DNA from: Gnetum montanum
Taxonomy: Eukaryota; Streptophyta; Gnetopsida; Gnetales; Gnetaceae
Reading direction: 5' to 3'
Assembly (NCBI GenBank): GCA_015680685.1
Contig: MNCI01002341.1
Span: 1 to 64,000 of the forward strand
DNA: 64,000 nucleotides
Shown: piece after piece, positions 10,534-19,639 of the stretch
Position numbering within the stretch: the stretch's first letter is position 1
Layout: each line of letters starts with the position of its first letter
Made by a program: the position numbers and the translations under genes
Notes under the pieces: generated by a model
Database searches by the model: none
What the model was told of the DNA's origin: nothing
What the model saw: the letters and a program-made list of their open reading frames with translations, nothing else

Positions 10534-11458
10534 TGATGAGTGGCGAGGTACCCCTACACTCAACCATATGAATACAAGCGTTCACGCATGATCCGGTCGA
10601 ACACCGTGGACAAGCTAGTTGTGGTATCTAGATAGTTACACGTTGATTGCAGTTCGTTGTCTTCCCACCTGGACTAGTATTTTTTTTGCACGTATGATTT
10701 AGTCCAAAGTGAAGCGTATGATGTGATCCTAAACTAGTGCTACTCCTAGAGACAATGGAAAATAATCTTGATTAAACTAATGAGTAATAGGAAATGAAGT
10801 CTAAGCTAACCTAAGTGTGATAATCATCTATTCCTTAATCATCCATACACATCTTGGACCTTGTGCATGACTACTACTATGATTACCAAGCATAGATCCT
10901 AGGTACGCTACTGGGTTACCAAGTAGTCACACTTAAATGCTCGTGATTAAGTCATACTCATTCCGCATTTAACAACAGAAATAATAAATGATTATAAAGA
11001 AATATTAACTAAGAAAATAATAAATAACAATAACAATTAAACAATTAAAACTAAGTGAATGCTGCAATGTTGAAGTAATCTCGATCTTTATTTCCGATCA
11101 TGTGCGTACCCAAGTACATCACACTCAAATAAAGGTGTCGTACAATTACAAGCATCACACTATGAGCATGCACTAGGAAAATATTCTAACTCCTATGGAA
11201 ACAAAATGCAAGGGCTTCACTACAACTGACAAAAAGGTACCTAAGTGTAGCGGGTGCGTGCTTATTTATAGCTAAAAATAGACTTTGCGTAAATGGGGTT
11301 GCGTCAACACATGGGTGGATGCATTGATGGAGCCGCGTATACACAGCCTAGTTAACGCAGCCCCAATATCGAGGCTCCGATATCAGGGATCCAATATCGG
11401 GGCCTATTAGACTAGGGCTCCGATAACTGGGCCTGATAGACCATAACTCATCAGTAGT
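10529..11458 (+). repeat. Target-site duplication GTAGT flanking the solo LTR
   Basis: GTAGT occurs at 10529-10533 and again at 11454-11458, immediately outside the LTR ends. A perfect 5-bp duplication proves insertion by integrase into the viral sequence. Confidence 0.9.
10534..11453 (-). mobile_element. Solo LTR of the TGATGAG Gypsy family
   Basis: 920 bp, beginning TGATGAGTGGCGAGGTACCC and ending CATAACTCATCA on the plus strand, with matching inverted termini. The orientation is minus, judged from the TATA (minus TATAAATAAG near 11270) following the U3 start at 11453. U3 contains CCGATATC/CCAATATCGG palindromes, as in element A. No internal domain remains, so the element was lost by LTR-LTR recombination. 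Confidence 0.88.
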
Positions 11459-12870
11459 GAAAAGAAACCCCCTCAAGAAGTAGTTTATATGTTGCAAGAA
11501 AAGAAAACCTATGGCACTCTAGTAGATACAATCCAAATACAAAATTGGGCCAATAATAGAATAGGTATTATTTTAAATCAAAATTATAGAAATAGTATGA
11601 AACAAGACTTGATCAAAGAAAAAAGTCAAGAGATGCATAAAGTATGGGTTCTTAAGAAAAAATCTAGCCAAAGTCTAGAACCTCATAGAAAACAACGTTC
11701 TTCTTATAGTCCTAAACCTGGTTCTCCTCCTTACGGACAATCCCATAGAGCTCGCTATAGAGCTAAGCTTAAAAAACAAGAGAAAGGAAAAGAAAAAAGT
11801 TATAGCTTAAAAATCATCAGTGCCAATGCAAAATCCTCCAGAATGGATAGATTTGATGATGAAAAGTTGTAGCTTCTCTTAGCTCTAAAGAAAAGTTATT
11901 ACTTAAAATGCTTGGTGCATACTATGATGCCCCAGTAGATTATTCGGGTATCCAAACTCGTTGCCAAAGTGAAAAAACTCCAACTTTCACTGTGGATGGG
12001 AAAGACATGAAAGGCCGACAAGATACAATTGATAATATCCAAGGCTTCATAAACAATCAGCTAATCCTTGAAAGAAAATCTTCCAAACATGCTATACAAA
12101 ATGTCACTTTTAATTTTAGAGGTATGTTATGAAGATGGTAGAACTAGATTGAATGAGATGTTAGGTGTAAGCTAATTAATGATCCTTCTTTATTATTAAT
12201 CAATGCCATTAAAAAAGAATTCATAGGTGATAAGAGCAAATGTGATAATTTATATCGAGAATGGTTTTTCAAGCCTAGGTTGCACCGTATTAAACATTTA
12301 CCCACCCTTCTCAGTTCATGGAAGAATGGTATTATTTTGGTACATTAACCCATGACATAGGAGCAAAAGAACACTTGCTTAGTTGCCTACCTCAACCTTT
12401 CTATAACAAATATCATGTTGAACTTACACAGCAAGGTCTGAATTTAGATGAAATGAGTTTTAATGCAATTAGAAAATTTATCATTGAAGTCAACCAAGAT
12501 TTATGTTATGATCAGTGAGCTCAAAAATTAGTAAAAGATCTAAGTAGAAAATTAGGTAAGTCTTTATGTTTAGAGCTATGTCTAGAAGAAACGTTCCTAC
12601 AACCAAAGTCCCACACCTACTGTTGTGAGAAACGCAAGTCTAAAAGGAAATACAGATGTCCATAGAAACAATGGAGGCATAAATACCCTCCTCTATATTT
12701 GACAAAAATGTTTAGAAAAATGTTTAAATGAAGAAACTCTAAGGTCAAAAAGAGTGATGTTAAGTGCTTCCTATGCAAAGCTAATCACTTCGCTTGCCAA
12801 TGTCCCAACCGAGATCATTATCCCCAAAAGGTTCATTTTATTGAAGCACATAACCTCTCTGAATAGCACT
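11454..12870 (+). pseudogene. Caulimovirid coat-protein region with CCHC knuckle
   Basis: Resumes in frame after the solo LTR. Basic stretches (RKQRSSYSPKPGSPPYG near 11690) precede a folded region with LLSCLPQPFYNKYHVEL near 12380. A Lys-rich segment then leads to a zinc knuckle CFLCKANHFACQC near 12764-12802. The spacing is CX2CX3HX4C, one residue shorter than the canonical CX2CX4HX4C. Stops at 11871, 12132, 12516 and elsewhere break it. The knuckle followed by an acidic segment and protease is typical for this family. Confidence 0.65.
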
Positions 12871-13640
12871 ATGACCTTATATCTGACTCTAATGTCCCAT
12901 TTGACCCTGGTGATATTCTTCTCAAATCCTCTGATAACTTCACTGATGGTCTCCTTAATACAAATCCCAACTATGTCGCAAATGATAATCCTTCTTCTTC
13001 TTGAGTGAGAGATTTGAATGATTATAATGTCATGTTCTACAACCACATAAACTAACACTTCAATAGAGGATAAAAAAGGCCTTTTCACCAGCTCAGTAAA
13101 ACTTCCTAGACTGATGATGAGTCTTCCTCTTCTAGACCTCATCAACATCAACATCAATAGGTAGACCTGACGAAACATGATCCTGTAAATAGAAGCTTAA
13201 AAACCTAGGTTGTAGAATTGCAAAAAAAACCTAAAATAGACACAAGTAGATGACATTCATAAGTACATGTCTATCAAACAAAAACTAAAGGAAAAAAAAG
13301 AAAGAACTCTTACTTCAACAAGATCACATAGAAGAAAGAGATCTTTTCTATTAAGATTCTCAACAGAGCCTTGATACAGAAGATGAGTTAAGGAAATTAG
13401 AATCGATAGAAGAAGAATCTTCTAACCACTCTTCTTCTGCTAAAGAAAATTCACCTAAGTCAAAACAATTTGATTTAGGAAAATCCATCTGGCATACCCG
13501 TAGAATTAAATAATTACAAACGTTTATACAATGGGTAACCCATGAGCTTGAACAATTACAACATGAAGAAGAGAGTGAACAAAGGCAGCAGTACCAAGAA
13601 GAAACACAGACAGCCATGCCAATCCAACTAGTGAATAAAA
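12871..13640 (+). pseudogene. Caulimovirid linker between coat protein and protease
   Basis: Hydrophilic Ser/Asp- then Glu/Gln-rich decayed frame, with stops and at least one frameshift. No motif was recognised. Antisense open frames of 85 and 135 codons here are byproducts of this composition. Confidence 0.4.
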
Positions 13641-14140
13641 ATCAATAGGTACATTCTACTGTTCCTGTATGTACATTCCTACTTAAATTTCCTTCTTATA
13701 AGGCTTATCCTGTGAATGCATTAATAGATAGTGGTGCAAAAATTTCTTTATCAAGAACCAATGTCATACCTAGAAATTTATAGTACAAGAAAGAAAGATC
13801 GTATGTCTCTTTCAACACACAAAAGAGATCCATTGACTATCAGATAGAAATTTTTGTAGAAACTTCCAAAGGTAAGACTTTTAAAATCATAGTATATCAA
13901 TTTGATATAACTTCTTATGATTTACTTCTGGGAATAAATAATCTACATCAATTAGAACCTTATACTATTAGTTTTGATTATATCATATTAGAAGGTCAAA
14001 AATTTACTAGGCTATCTAATTATGTAAGTCGTTTTCCAATCCAAAATGTCCAAAAGCATGTAAAAATAGAATGGATCATGAGTGTAGTACAAAAACTAGA
14101 TAATCAATTTCAAAAAATTAAAAAAGTAAATTATTAGATT
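13641..14140 (+). pseudogene. Caulimovirid retropepsin-like protease
   Basis: Reads YPVNALIDSGAKISLSRTNV near 13700: the active-site D-S-G-A with flanking hydrophobic strands. The flap/second-strand region follows, then YDLLLGINNLHQLEPYTI near 13920, matching the family's LLG...L block. The active Asp is intact, but stops (~13650, 13783, 14137) interrupt the frame. Confidence 0.75.
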
Positions 14141-14169
14141 TAGCAAGTGATGATCTAACATGTTTAAGA

Positions 14170-14563
14170 TATAAAATGAAACACCGACATCATATTGATC
14201 TTCAAGATGACATAAAGATCAGAGCAAAAGCTCATCACATTAGCATGCCACCCAGGCTCAAGGTTGAATGTGATGAAAAGATCAAATAGCTCTTAGCCAA
14301 AGGCTTAATCCAACCTAGTATAAGTATGTTTGCTTGTGCTACCTTCTACGTTAACAAATGAGCAGATTTAGTAAGAGGTAAGAAACATTTAGTGGTCAAT
14401 TATAAACCTCGTAAAAATCTTATCAAGCCTATGCAACATCCAATCTTGAATAAAGATTATTTTTTCCAATGGTTGCACCATATACATGTCTATTCCAAAT
14501 TTAACTTAATACTTGAATTTTGGCAAATCCAAGTTTACCTTGAAGACCACTAGAAAATAGCTT
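14170..14563 (+). pseudogene. Caulimovirid reverse transcriptase, N-terminal part, truncated
   Basis: Palm/finger motifs are visible: a linker ending AKAHHISMPPRL, then LLAKGLIQPSIS, KKHLVVNYKPRKNL and LEFWQIQVYLED. The copy is cut before the YVDD box, and the thumb and RNase H are absent. Stops at ~14288, 14362 and 14552. Confidence 0.8.
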
Positions 14564-15119
14564 TATGTTTTTGAAGCCTAAAAAAAAGGATTGAGGGAAT
14601 GAAGTAACTCAATTGCTAGCTTAATCTAACTAGCTACACCTAACTAATCCTAACATAGGTATCAGATCCCACTTGTCGTACAGATCCCACTTGTGTTACT
14701 AGGATTACCAACCACCAAGTGTATGCTCGAAGTGGTTGTACTTATGTCCTTAATTAATCACTTCTTACTCTAGCTTAGTTTAGCTTAGTTTAACCTAATT
14801 GATATTTAATTTCTCAAAGCATTAAAGAAAATTGCATACAACATTAAATGCGTAAAATAAATAATTAATCTATTTCCAAGTGTTGCAAGGTTTATCAAAA
14901 GGCTAATCTTTATTGTTGTTCACACTACTATGCTCAGGTACATCAGTGCTTGAATAAAGATCCATATACTTTCTAACTCCTACTGTAGACACACAAAAAA
15001 TATTCTAACTCTCAAATGACAAAACTGCAAGAGCTCCACTACAACTATGACATGGTGGTTAAGCACATATTTATAGACTTTATTGTGAAGCTGTTTTAAC
15101 AGGGCCTAATTAACATAGC
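14564..15119 (-). mobile_element. Old LTR (LTR0), U5-side part, left of element A
   Basis: Matches the C and E LTRs (for example TAATCTAACTAGCTA...CACCTAACTAATCCTAACAT) and contains a minus-strand TATA (CTATAAATATGTGC near 15068). Its terminal ~200 bp is missing. The join to caulimovirid RT falls in a short shared ...TTATGTTTTT... stretch at ~14563, suggesting microhomology-driven deletion. The other half is at 22450-22566. Confidence 0.75.
15115..15119. repeat. Target-site duplication of element A, left copy (ATAGC)
   Basis: ATAGC here and ACAGC at 22450-22454 differ by one C/T change and abut the outer LTR ends of element A, so they are read as its 5-bp target duplication. Confidence 0.7.
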
Positions 15120-16152
15120 TGATGAGTGGTGAGGTACCCCTACACTCCACCATACAAATACGAGCGTGCACGCGCGATCCAGTCAAACTCCGCAGACTAA
15201 ATGCCTCAAGAAGTGCTTGGGGTTAATTGTTCGTTGTCTTCCCAAGCTTGCTTGTATTTGTCACAGTGTATGGTTAAGCAAGTTTGAGGTATGTGATTTT
15301 TTTGGTATTTTTGGCTTATCTTCTATGCTATCAGAGGAAAGGGTTGAGAAACTAAGCTAACTCTAACTAATGTCCTAAGTCTAAATTAACTAGCGTCAGC
15401 ATCTGTTCCCACTTACCGGACACACCCTGAACTATGCAACTGTGGCTTACCAAACGCTAGCCGTTACTGGGATCACCACACGTAACGCAAGTGCTCAAAG
15501 TGATTGTACTGAGGCACCTATTTAGCCTAAGTGTGATAAGCAGCTGATTGCTTAGCCAGCTGTACACACCCGTGGGTGCTCGTAACTAAGTCGTACTTAT
15601 CACACGTTTTAGCCTAGCAATAAGTAGCCAATTCCTTGACTAGTCGTACACATTGGACTACCACTGGGATTACCAAGCGCAGAATCCTAGAATACGCTAC
15701 TGGGTTACCAAGCAGCCAATGCTCGTAATCAAGTCGTACTCATGCGTTGCGACAAGCAGCCGATTCCTTGACTAGCCGTACACGTCCGTAGACGCTCGTA
15801 ATCAAGTCGTACTTGTGCGCACTAGGAAAGCAGTAAATAAACAACAATAAAACCATGTACTGCAAGGTTTATCCAATCAAGTTCGTCTTTATTGCCGTAC
15901 ACAACTTGGGTTCAGGTTACAAGCTGCTCGAATAAAGAGCCGTTCACTCTAGGACTCCTACTGCGGGCACATGGGAAAAATTCTAACTCTGGAGTGATCA
16001 ATCTGCCAGAGCTTCGCTACTTCTAGCCAGGATTGGGAAATGAAGGGAGTGCCGCCTCTTATTTATAGATATGGCGGCGGACCGCGATATCGCGTACGCG
16101 ATATCGCAGGGGAAGACGCGATATCGCGGCACATGCAGGTCGCGTCTCATCA
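15120..16152 (-). repeat. 3' LTR of element A (1033 bp)
   Basis: Plus strand runs TGATGAGTGG...GCGTCTCATCA. On the minus strand, U3 is only ~85-90 bp: three GCGATATCGC palindromes (16080-16130) precede TATAAATA (16060-16068). The remaining >900 bp is R/U5. A ~90-bp segment with GCTCGTAAYYAAGTCGTACT and CCGATTCCTTGACTAG is repeated imperfectly three times at ~15534-15825. Confidence 0.92.
15534..15825 (-). repeat. Imperfect ~90-bp repeats inside element A LTR
   Basis: Three diverged copies of a block containing GATAAGCAGC/GACAAGCAGCCGATTCC, TAGCCGTACAC and GCTCGTAATCAAGTCGTACT. Parts are also seen in the solo LTR at 10800-10960. They sit in the transcribed R/U5 part of the LTR. Confidence 0.65.
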
Positions 16153-16165
16153 TACCCCCATGACT
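16153..16165 (-). other. Polypurine tract of element A
   Basis: The minus strand reads GTCATGGGGGTA directly before the 3' LTR terminus TGATGAG. The same motif precedes the 3' LTR of C (GTCATGGGAGTA), D (GTCATGGGGGTA) and E (GTCATAGGGGTA). It primes plus-strand DNA synthesis. Confidence 0.85.
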
Positions 16166-16327
16166 GAATGAAAACTCGTCCTCGAGTTCCTTACAATGAT
16201 ATCAGGTAGGTATGGGATTATTAGGGGAAATGGAACTAATGGGATGACATGTGAACGGTCTTTATTACAAGACTTGACAAAAACTGGTGTTCATGACAAC
16301 ATGGGTGAACACCTTATTACAATGACA

Positions 16328-16534
16328 TCAGGCCACAGTTGGCAGCTGAGAGAAAAGAGGAGAGAGAATAGAAGAGAAGAAGAGAGAAGAGTCTTGTTGC
16401 TGCCAACGCCTAGATTGCGCCTTTCGTTGTCCATCTGTAAGCGCATTATCAATTCCACTCCTTGCATGCTGCTTCAGCGCTGCTCCATTCCAAGTGTCTG
16501 CTCCAGATCCATTCTGTTGTTGTATGATTGCCAT
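16328..16534 (-). CDS. Small ORF in element A tail behind a conserved splice acceptor
   Basis: A 68-codon frame starting MAIIQQQNGSGADTW, Gln/Arg-rich then a hydrophobic-Ser C-end (LFFSSILSPLFSQLP). Its ATG sits exactly at an acceptor-like GTTGTGTGTGCAG|ATGG. The same arrangement, TTGTGATTATAG|ATGG, opens the large third ORF of element E (56041), and D has TTGTGATTGCAG at ~50926. The small ORF therefore occupies the place of ORF3 and may be a remnant or substitute. No homologue was recognised. An ATG 7 codons upstream in the same frame is possible. Confidence 0.4.
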   Translation of the reverse strand: MAIIQQQNGSGADTWNGAALKQHARSGIDNALTDGQRKAQSRRWQQQDSSLFFSSILSPLFSQLPTVA

Positions 16535-17976
16535 CTGCACACACAACACCATCATATATTAGCAAGGGTAATTGAATCATTAAGTAAAGCATACCTTGCT
16601 TCGGTTTAGGTTCACTGGCTAAGGTGTGGTATGGCTGATATGGATCTGGGAAAATATAGATGATGACTACCGAAGGTATAGGGGTTAGGAAGAAAAACGA
16701 AAAAATCCGGGGCTTAGGATAAAAATCGAAAAATCAGGCCCCGTACCCCCATGACTAATCGCGAACCTCCGGTAGCGTTAGAATGGAGAGAGAAAAGGAA
16801 TAGGAATGATAGGTAAAAAGGGACAACTATGGCATCGATAAAAAGGATGTCATGATGGAAATGAACAAAAATGTTAATTAATTGCAAAACGTTAAGGAAA
16901 AGAAGTTAACTAATGTTCCAAATAGGAATGTCAGTGGGTCCTCCCCAAAGCAGGCTCATGCCCTTAATGCCCTGACAATCCCACATTCAAAGAGTCCGTG
17001 GGCTCTGGGAATGTCCTTTGGAAACAAGAGTTAAAGTCTTAACCGGAAGAATTTACCAAAAAGAAAACAAAGCATCAACCAAAGTATATACAATGATACA
17101 ACCGGCAATGAGGTGAACAATGGAGAGAAGGATGGGAAGAAGAGAAGTGGAATGGAATCCCAAGAACAAGGTGGTGTACAGCCCCTTGTGTGTTACATGA
17201 TTAATGTGACTTGGCGAATCTCATTCCAACTCTGGGCTCAAACCAACCACTTCCAGTGACTTCGCATCAATGCAGTTGGTTAAATCATCCACTTGGGTAA
17301 CAAGGATGCAACTTCGAGAAGCCACCACCATTCCGACGAAACAACAGAGAGAATGGGAAGCGAGAAGGGCCTTAGTTAGAGGGAACACTTTGGTTCCATA
17401 ACCAGTGCTTGCAGCCCAAATTTATTCCGTCTAAGGGGTGTGCTTTGAATCCTCACTTTTAGCTTTTTAGCTTTTTCTTTTTCTCTTTTTTCTGTTTTTC
17501 CATTTTTTTTTCTTCTTTTTTTTGTTTTGTGTTTTTATGCGTGGGGACCACACCATGCAAAGACTTCTTTATTTTTATTGTCTCAGCTTCCGATTATTGG
17601 GTTACATCGGAACGGTAAGAAAACCCAAGAAGAAAACATCCAAGCACCCAAGTGAATGACCAACACAAGAGCACCAAGTTCCCTTGAAGTCACACCCGTT
17701 TCAAATCCTTGAGTCCTTCCTTAGTTTGAGAAATGCCCAGTCACTGGTTCGTTAAAGTTCTTATTGGAAGGGAACTGTACATTTCCAAGCCAAGGGAAAC
17801 CATAGACTTGATGGATGGATGGATGAAGTGATCTCATTGCCTGCCATATCAAAAGAACATACCTTAGTATCAACAATGTAACTTAAAGGTAAAAACCAAA
17901 CATTAGCAATTAATGAAAAACAGTTCATCCCATCGGCCCGAACACTTATTGGGTGACGAATTTACATGATGGATGA

Positions 17977-17996
17977 CACACACACACACACACACA
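17977..17996 (+). repeat. (CA)n microsatellite
   Basis: About ten CA units adjoin the T-rich tract of element A. Confidence 0.85.
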
Positions 17997-17997
17997 A

Positions 17998-18155
17998 AAA
18001 GATAGAAAAATATAACGATGTTGTAAAACAAAAACAAGAAAAGTTAAAGAAAGTTGTAAAACAAAAATTAGAAAAGTTAAAGAAATTGTAAAACAAAAAT
18101 GTGAAAAACAAAAACGTTGTAAAACAAAAACGTGTAAAACAAAAACTGAAAAAGA
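17998..18155 (-). repeat. T-rich TTTTGTTTTACA tract after pol stop, element A
   Basis: On the minus strand, repeats of TTTTTGTTTTACA(A) follow the pol-tail stop within ~20 bp. Equivalent tracts lie at 41980-42100 (C), 49330-49510 (D) and 57985-58140 (E). Confidence 0.8.
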
Positions 18156-18173
18156 ACTGAGGGCCCCATATGA

Positions 18174-19418
18174 TTAGCATAGGTGGCCATCTCCCCCATG
18201 ACTGAGTTGTGAGGGAGAGATCCGAAGTAGTGAGCGCCTATTTGAATTTCTAAGCAGTGCCCAACTTCTCCCAATTGATGATCTTAAATTCAGGGTTGGA
18301 AGTTGGCGACGCTCACGTTCCAATGTGTCTATGCCACGGTTGTTGGCATGAGTTGCCTCAGTTCGTTCCATGCATATTTGTTTGCTCTTATGAGAAGCTG
18401 TCAACCACGGGGTGTCTACTACTTCTTGTGTGGTTGCTACATACAGGCATCTTTGTTGCAGAGTTTCCTGGGCACACCTGTGACATGGAGACATTTCCTC
18501 CGTGTCATCACCCGATGAATCACTGTATGTGATGCATGGAACTATCCTCTTCTCGATCTTTCCACATATGTTTATCTTGGAGATTTCCAAGGAAAGATCA
18601 CGGATCCTAAGGCATGCATCTACTGTGCTTAGCCATGCCCTTCCCATTATAATTGGGAAGTCCCCTTCGTTGTTGTTAACATCGATCACTAGGAAATCCG
18701 CTGGGTAGGACCAACCACACACAGTGGTGATAACGTCCTCCACCAAACCCAAGGGAATAGTGATGGACTGGTCTGCCAGCTCTAGTTGGATGTTGCTCTT
18801 CTTAAGTTGGGGCAGGTTCCAGGCGTGATACATCTTTCGCGAAATTAAGTTGACTCCGGAACCTGAGTCAAGAAGAGCTCGATGTGGTGCATTCCCAGCG
18901 ATCTGCAAATGAATAAAGGGACTCCCAGGATCAATTAGTTTCCTGGGAAGGTGGTCTACCTTGATCCAGTCAGTTACGGTATGTGTTAACATAACCGTAT
19001 GCGTTACACTCCCTTGGACTAAAGGGTGCTCCGAAGCGTTAGTAGTTAGAGGCCTATACATGTACCCATTCGCTTGTTGTTGCAAGAGCCTATCCGGGCT
19101 CCTAGTTCTGAAAAAGGGTCTCTTTTTTGTACAGTTATCGCCAGAACTAGTGTCCGATTGGATATTTACACTCTGAATATTTACAGATCTCGCGGCGTGA
19201 CGTTGCTGCGGTTGTGTACGCAATTTCCCTTGCATTGTTGGAGCAGGAGGTGTTATGGGAACTACTTGAGGAAGCGGTGCGGGTGGAGTTAGAGGATGGA
19301 CGGAATGTGGGACGTCTCCCGGAGGAGAAGGAGTCCTTCTGAAGTACTCCCGAGCATGGTAGTGACGGTGTGGGGTAGTGTGATCCAAAGATTCACCTGG
19401 AGAAACCGGCTGCTGCAC
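18174..19418 (-). CDS. Element A gag C-terminus-protease-pol tail ORF (414 codons)
   Basis: The longest open frame in the window. Residues 1-160 are a Pro/Gln/Ser-rich linker after the gag zinc knuckle. Residues ~160-290 are a retropepsin: ALLDSGSGVNLIS carries the catalytic DSG near 18870, and DFPIIMGRAWL is the C-terminal strand of the fold. A Cys-containing segment (CHRC ... CLYVATT) follows. The end reads RISPSQLSHGGDGHLC, the same residues that end integrase in element C (FQLSHGGDGHLC). RT, RNase H and integrase are absent. It probably translates as part of gag-pro. An in-frame stop at ~19440 separates it from upstream gag. Confidence 0.8.
   Translation of the reverse strand: MQQPVSPGESLDHTTPHRHYHAREYFRRTPSPPGDVPHSVHPLTPPAPLPQVVPITPPAPTMQGKLRTQPQQRHAARSVNIQSVNIQSDTSSGDNCTKKRPFFRTRSPDRLLQQQANGYMYRPLTTNASEHPLVQGSVTHTVMLTHTVTDWIKVDHLPRKLIDPGSPFIHLQIAGNAPHRALLDSGSGVNLISRKMYHAWNLPQLKKSNIQLELADQSITIPLGLVEDVITTVCGWSYPADFLVIDVNNNEGDFPIIMGRAWLSTVDACLRIRDLSLEISKINICGKIEKRIVPCITYSDSSGDDTEEMSPCHRCAQETLQQRCLYVATTQEVVDTPWLTASHKSKQICMERTEATHANNRGIDTLERERRQLPTLNLRSSIGRSWALLRNSNRRSLLRISPSQLSHGGDGHLC
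18195..18215 (-). other. Second PPT-like motif at end of pol, element A
   Basis: The minus strand reads GTCATGGGGGAGATGGCC, near-identical to the 3' PPT GTCATGGGGGTATGATG but ~2 kb upstream. It encodes the SHGGDG of the pol tail. Equivalents are at ~42124 (C), 49299 (D) and 58172 (E, TTGTGGGGAAGATGGGC). Confidence 0.55.
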
Positions 19419-19639
19419 ATAATAACCATAAGGATCAGGCTACCGGTAAGGGTACTGCTGTGATGGGGGTGGCATCCCCCATGACTGTGGGTATTTCCAC
19501 TGCTGATGTTGTCCGATGGGCTGCGGAGGCGTTCCACTTGGATAATATGTTAAGGGTTGGTGGAACTGCCTTGGGTTACCTTGTGGATAAGGTAACCTTC
19601 AGGGTGTTTGTCGTTGATTAAGTCTTGGGTTTAATGCAT

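Larger units (their letters stand above)
9230..14563 (+). mobile_element. Endogenous caulimovirid (petu-/florendovirus-like), decayed and split
   Basis: Remnants occur in the order movement protein, coat-protein region with a CCHC knuckle, aspartic protease, reverse transcriptase. This is the single-polyprotein order of Petuvirus-type Caulimoviridae and excludes LTR retrotransposons, which have no 30K movement protein. The copy is cut by a solo LTR (10534-11453) and ends within RT, where it meets an LTR fragment at ~14563. RNase H is missing. Stops and frameshifts occur in every domain, so it cannot produce virus. It is a genomic fossil; genus assignment needs a tree. Confidence 0.8.
16166..18000 (-). 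other. Element A non-pol 3' tail
   Basis: About 1.8 kb between the T-rich tract and PPT, conserved with the tails of D (49.5-51.25 kb) and E (58.0-56.7 kb). Shared landmarks include CAGTGACTTCGCAT (17257) and GGTCCTCCCCAAAGCAGGCTCATG (16937-16960, matching 56983-57003). It holds no known domain except the small ORF at 16328-16534. Confidence 0.7.

Noticed and set aside
12771-13178. 135-codon minus-strand ORF
   Set aside because: Antisense to the caulimovirid coat/linker region, rich in low-complexity Met/Ile/Arg; no independent support.
16196-16609. 137-codon plus-strand ORF
   Set aside because: Antisense to element A's tail and its small ORF; composition reflects the opposite strand and no family fits.
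18174-18274. End of element A's ORF read as a functional integrase C-terminus
   Set aside because: Only the last dozen or so residues match integrase ends in C; no catalytic core precedes them.
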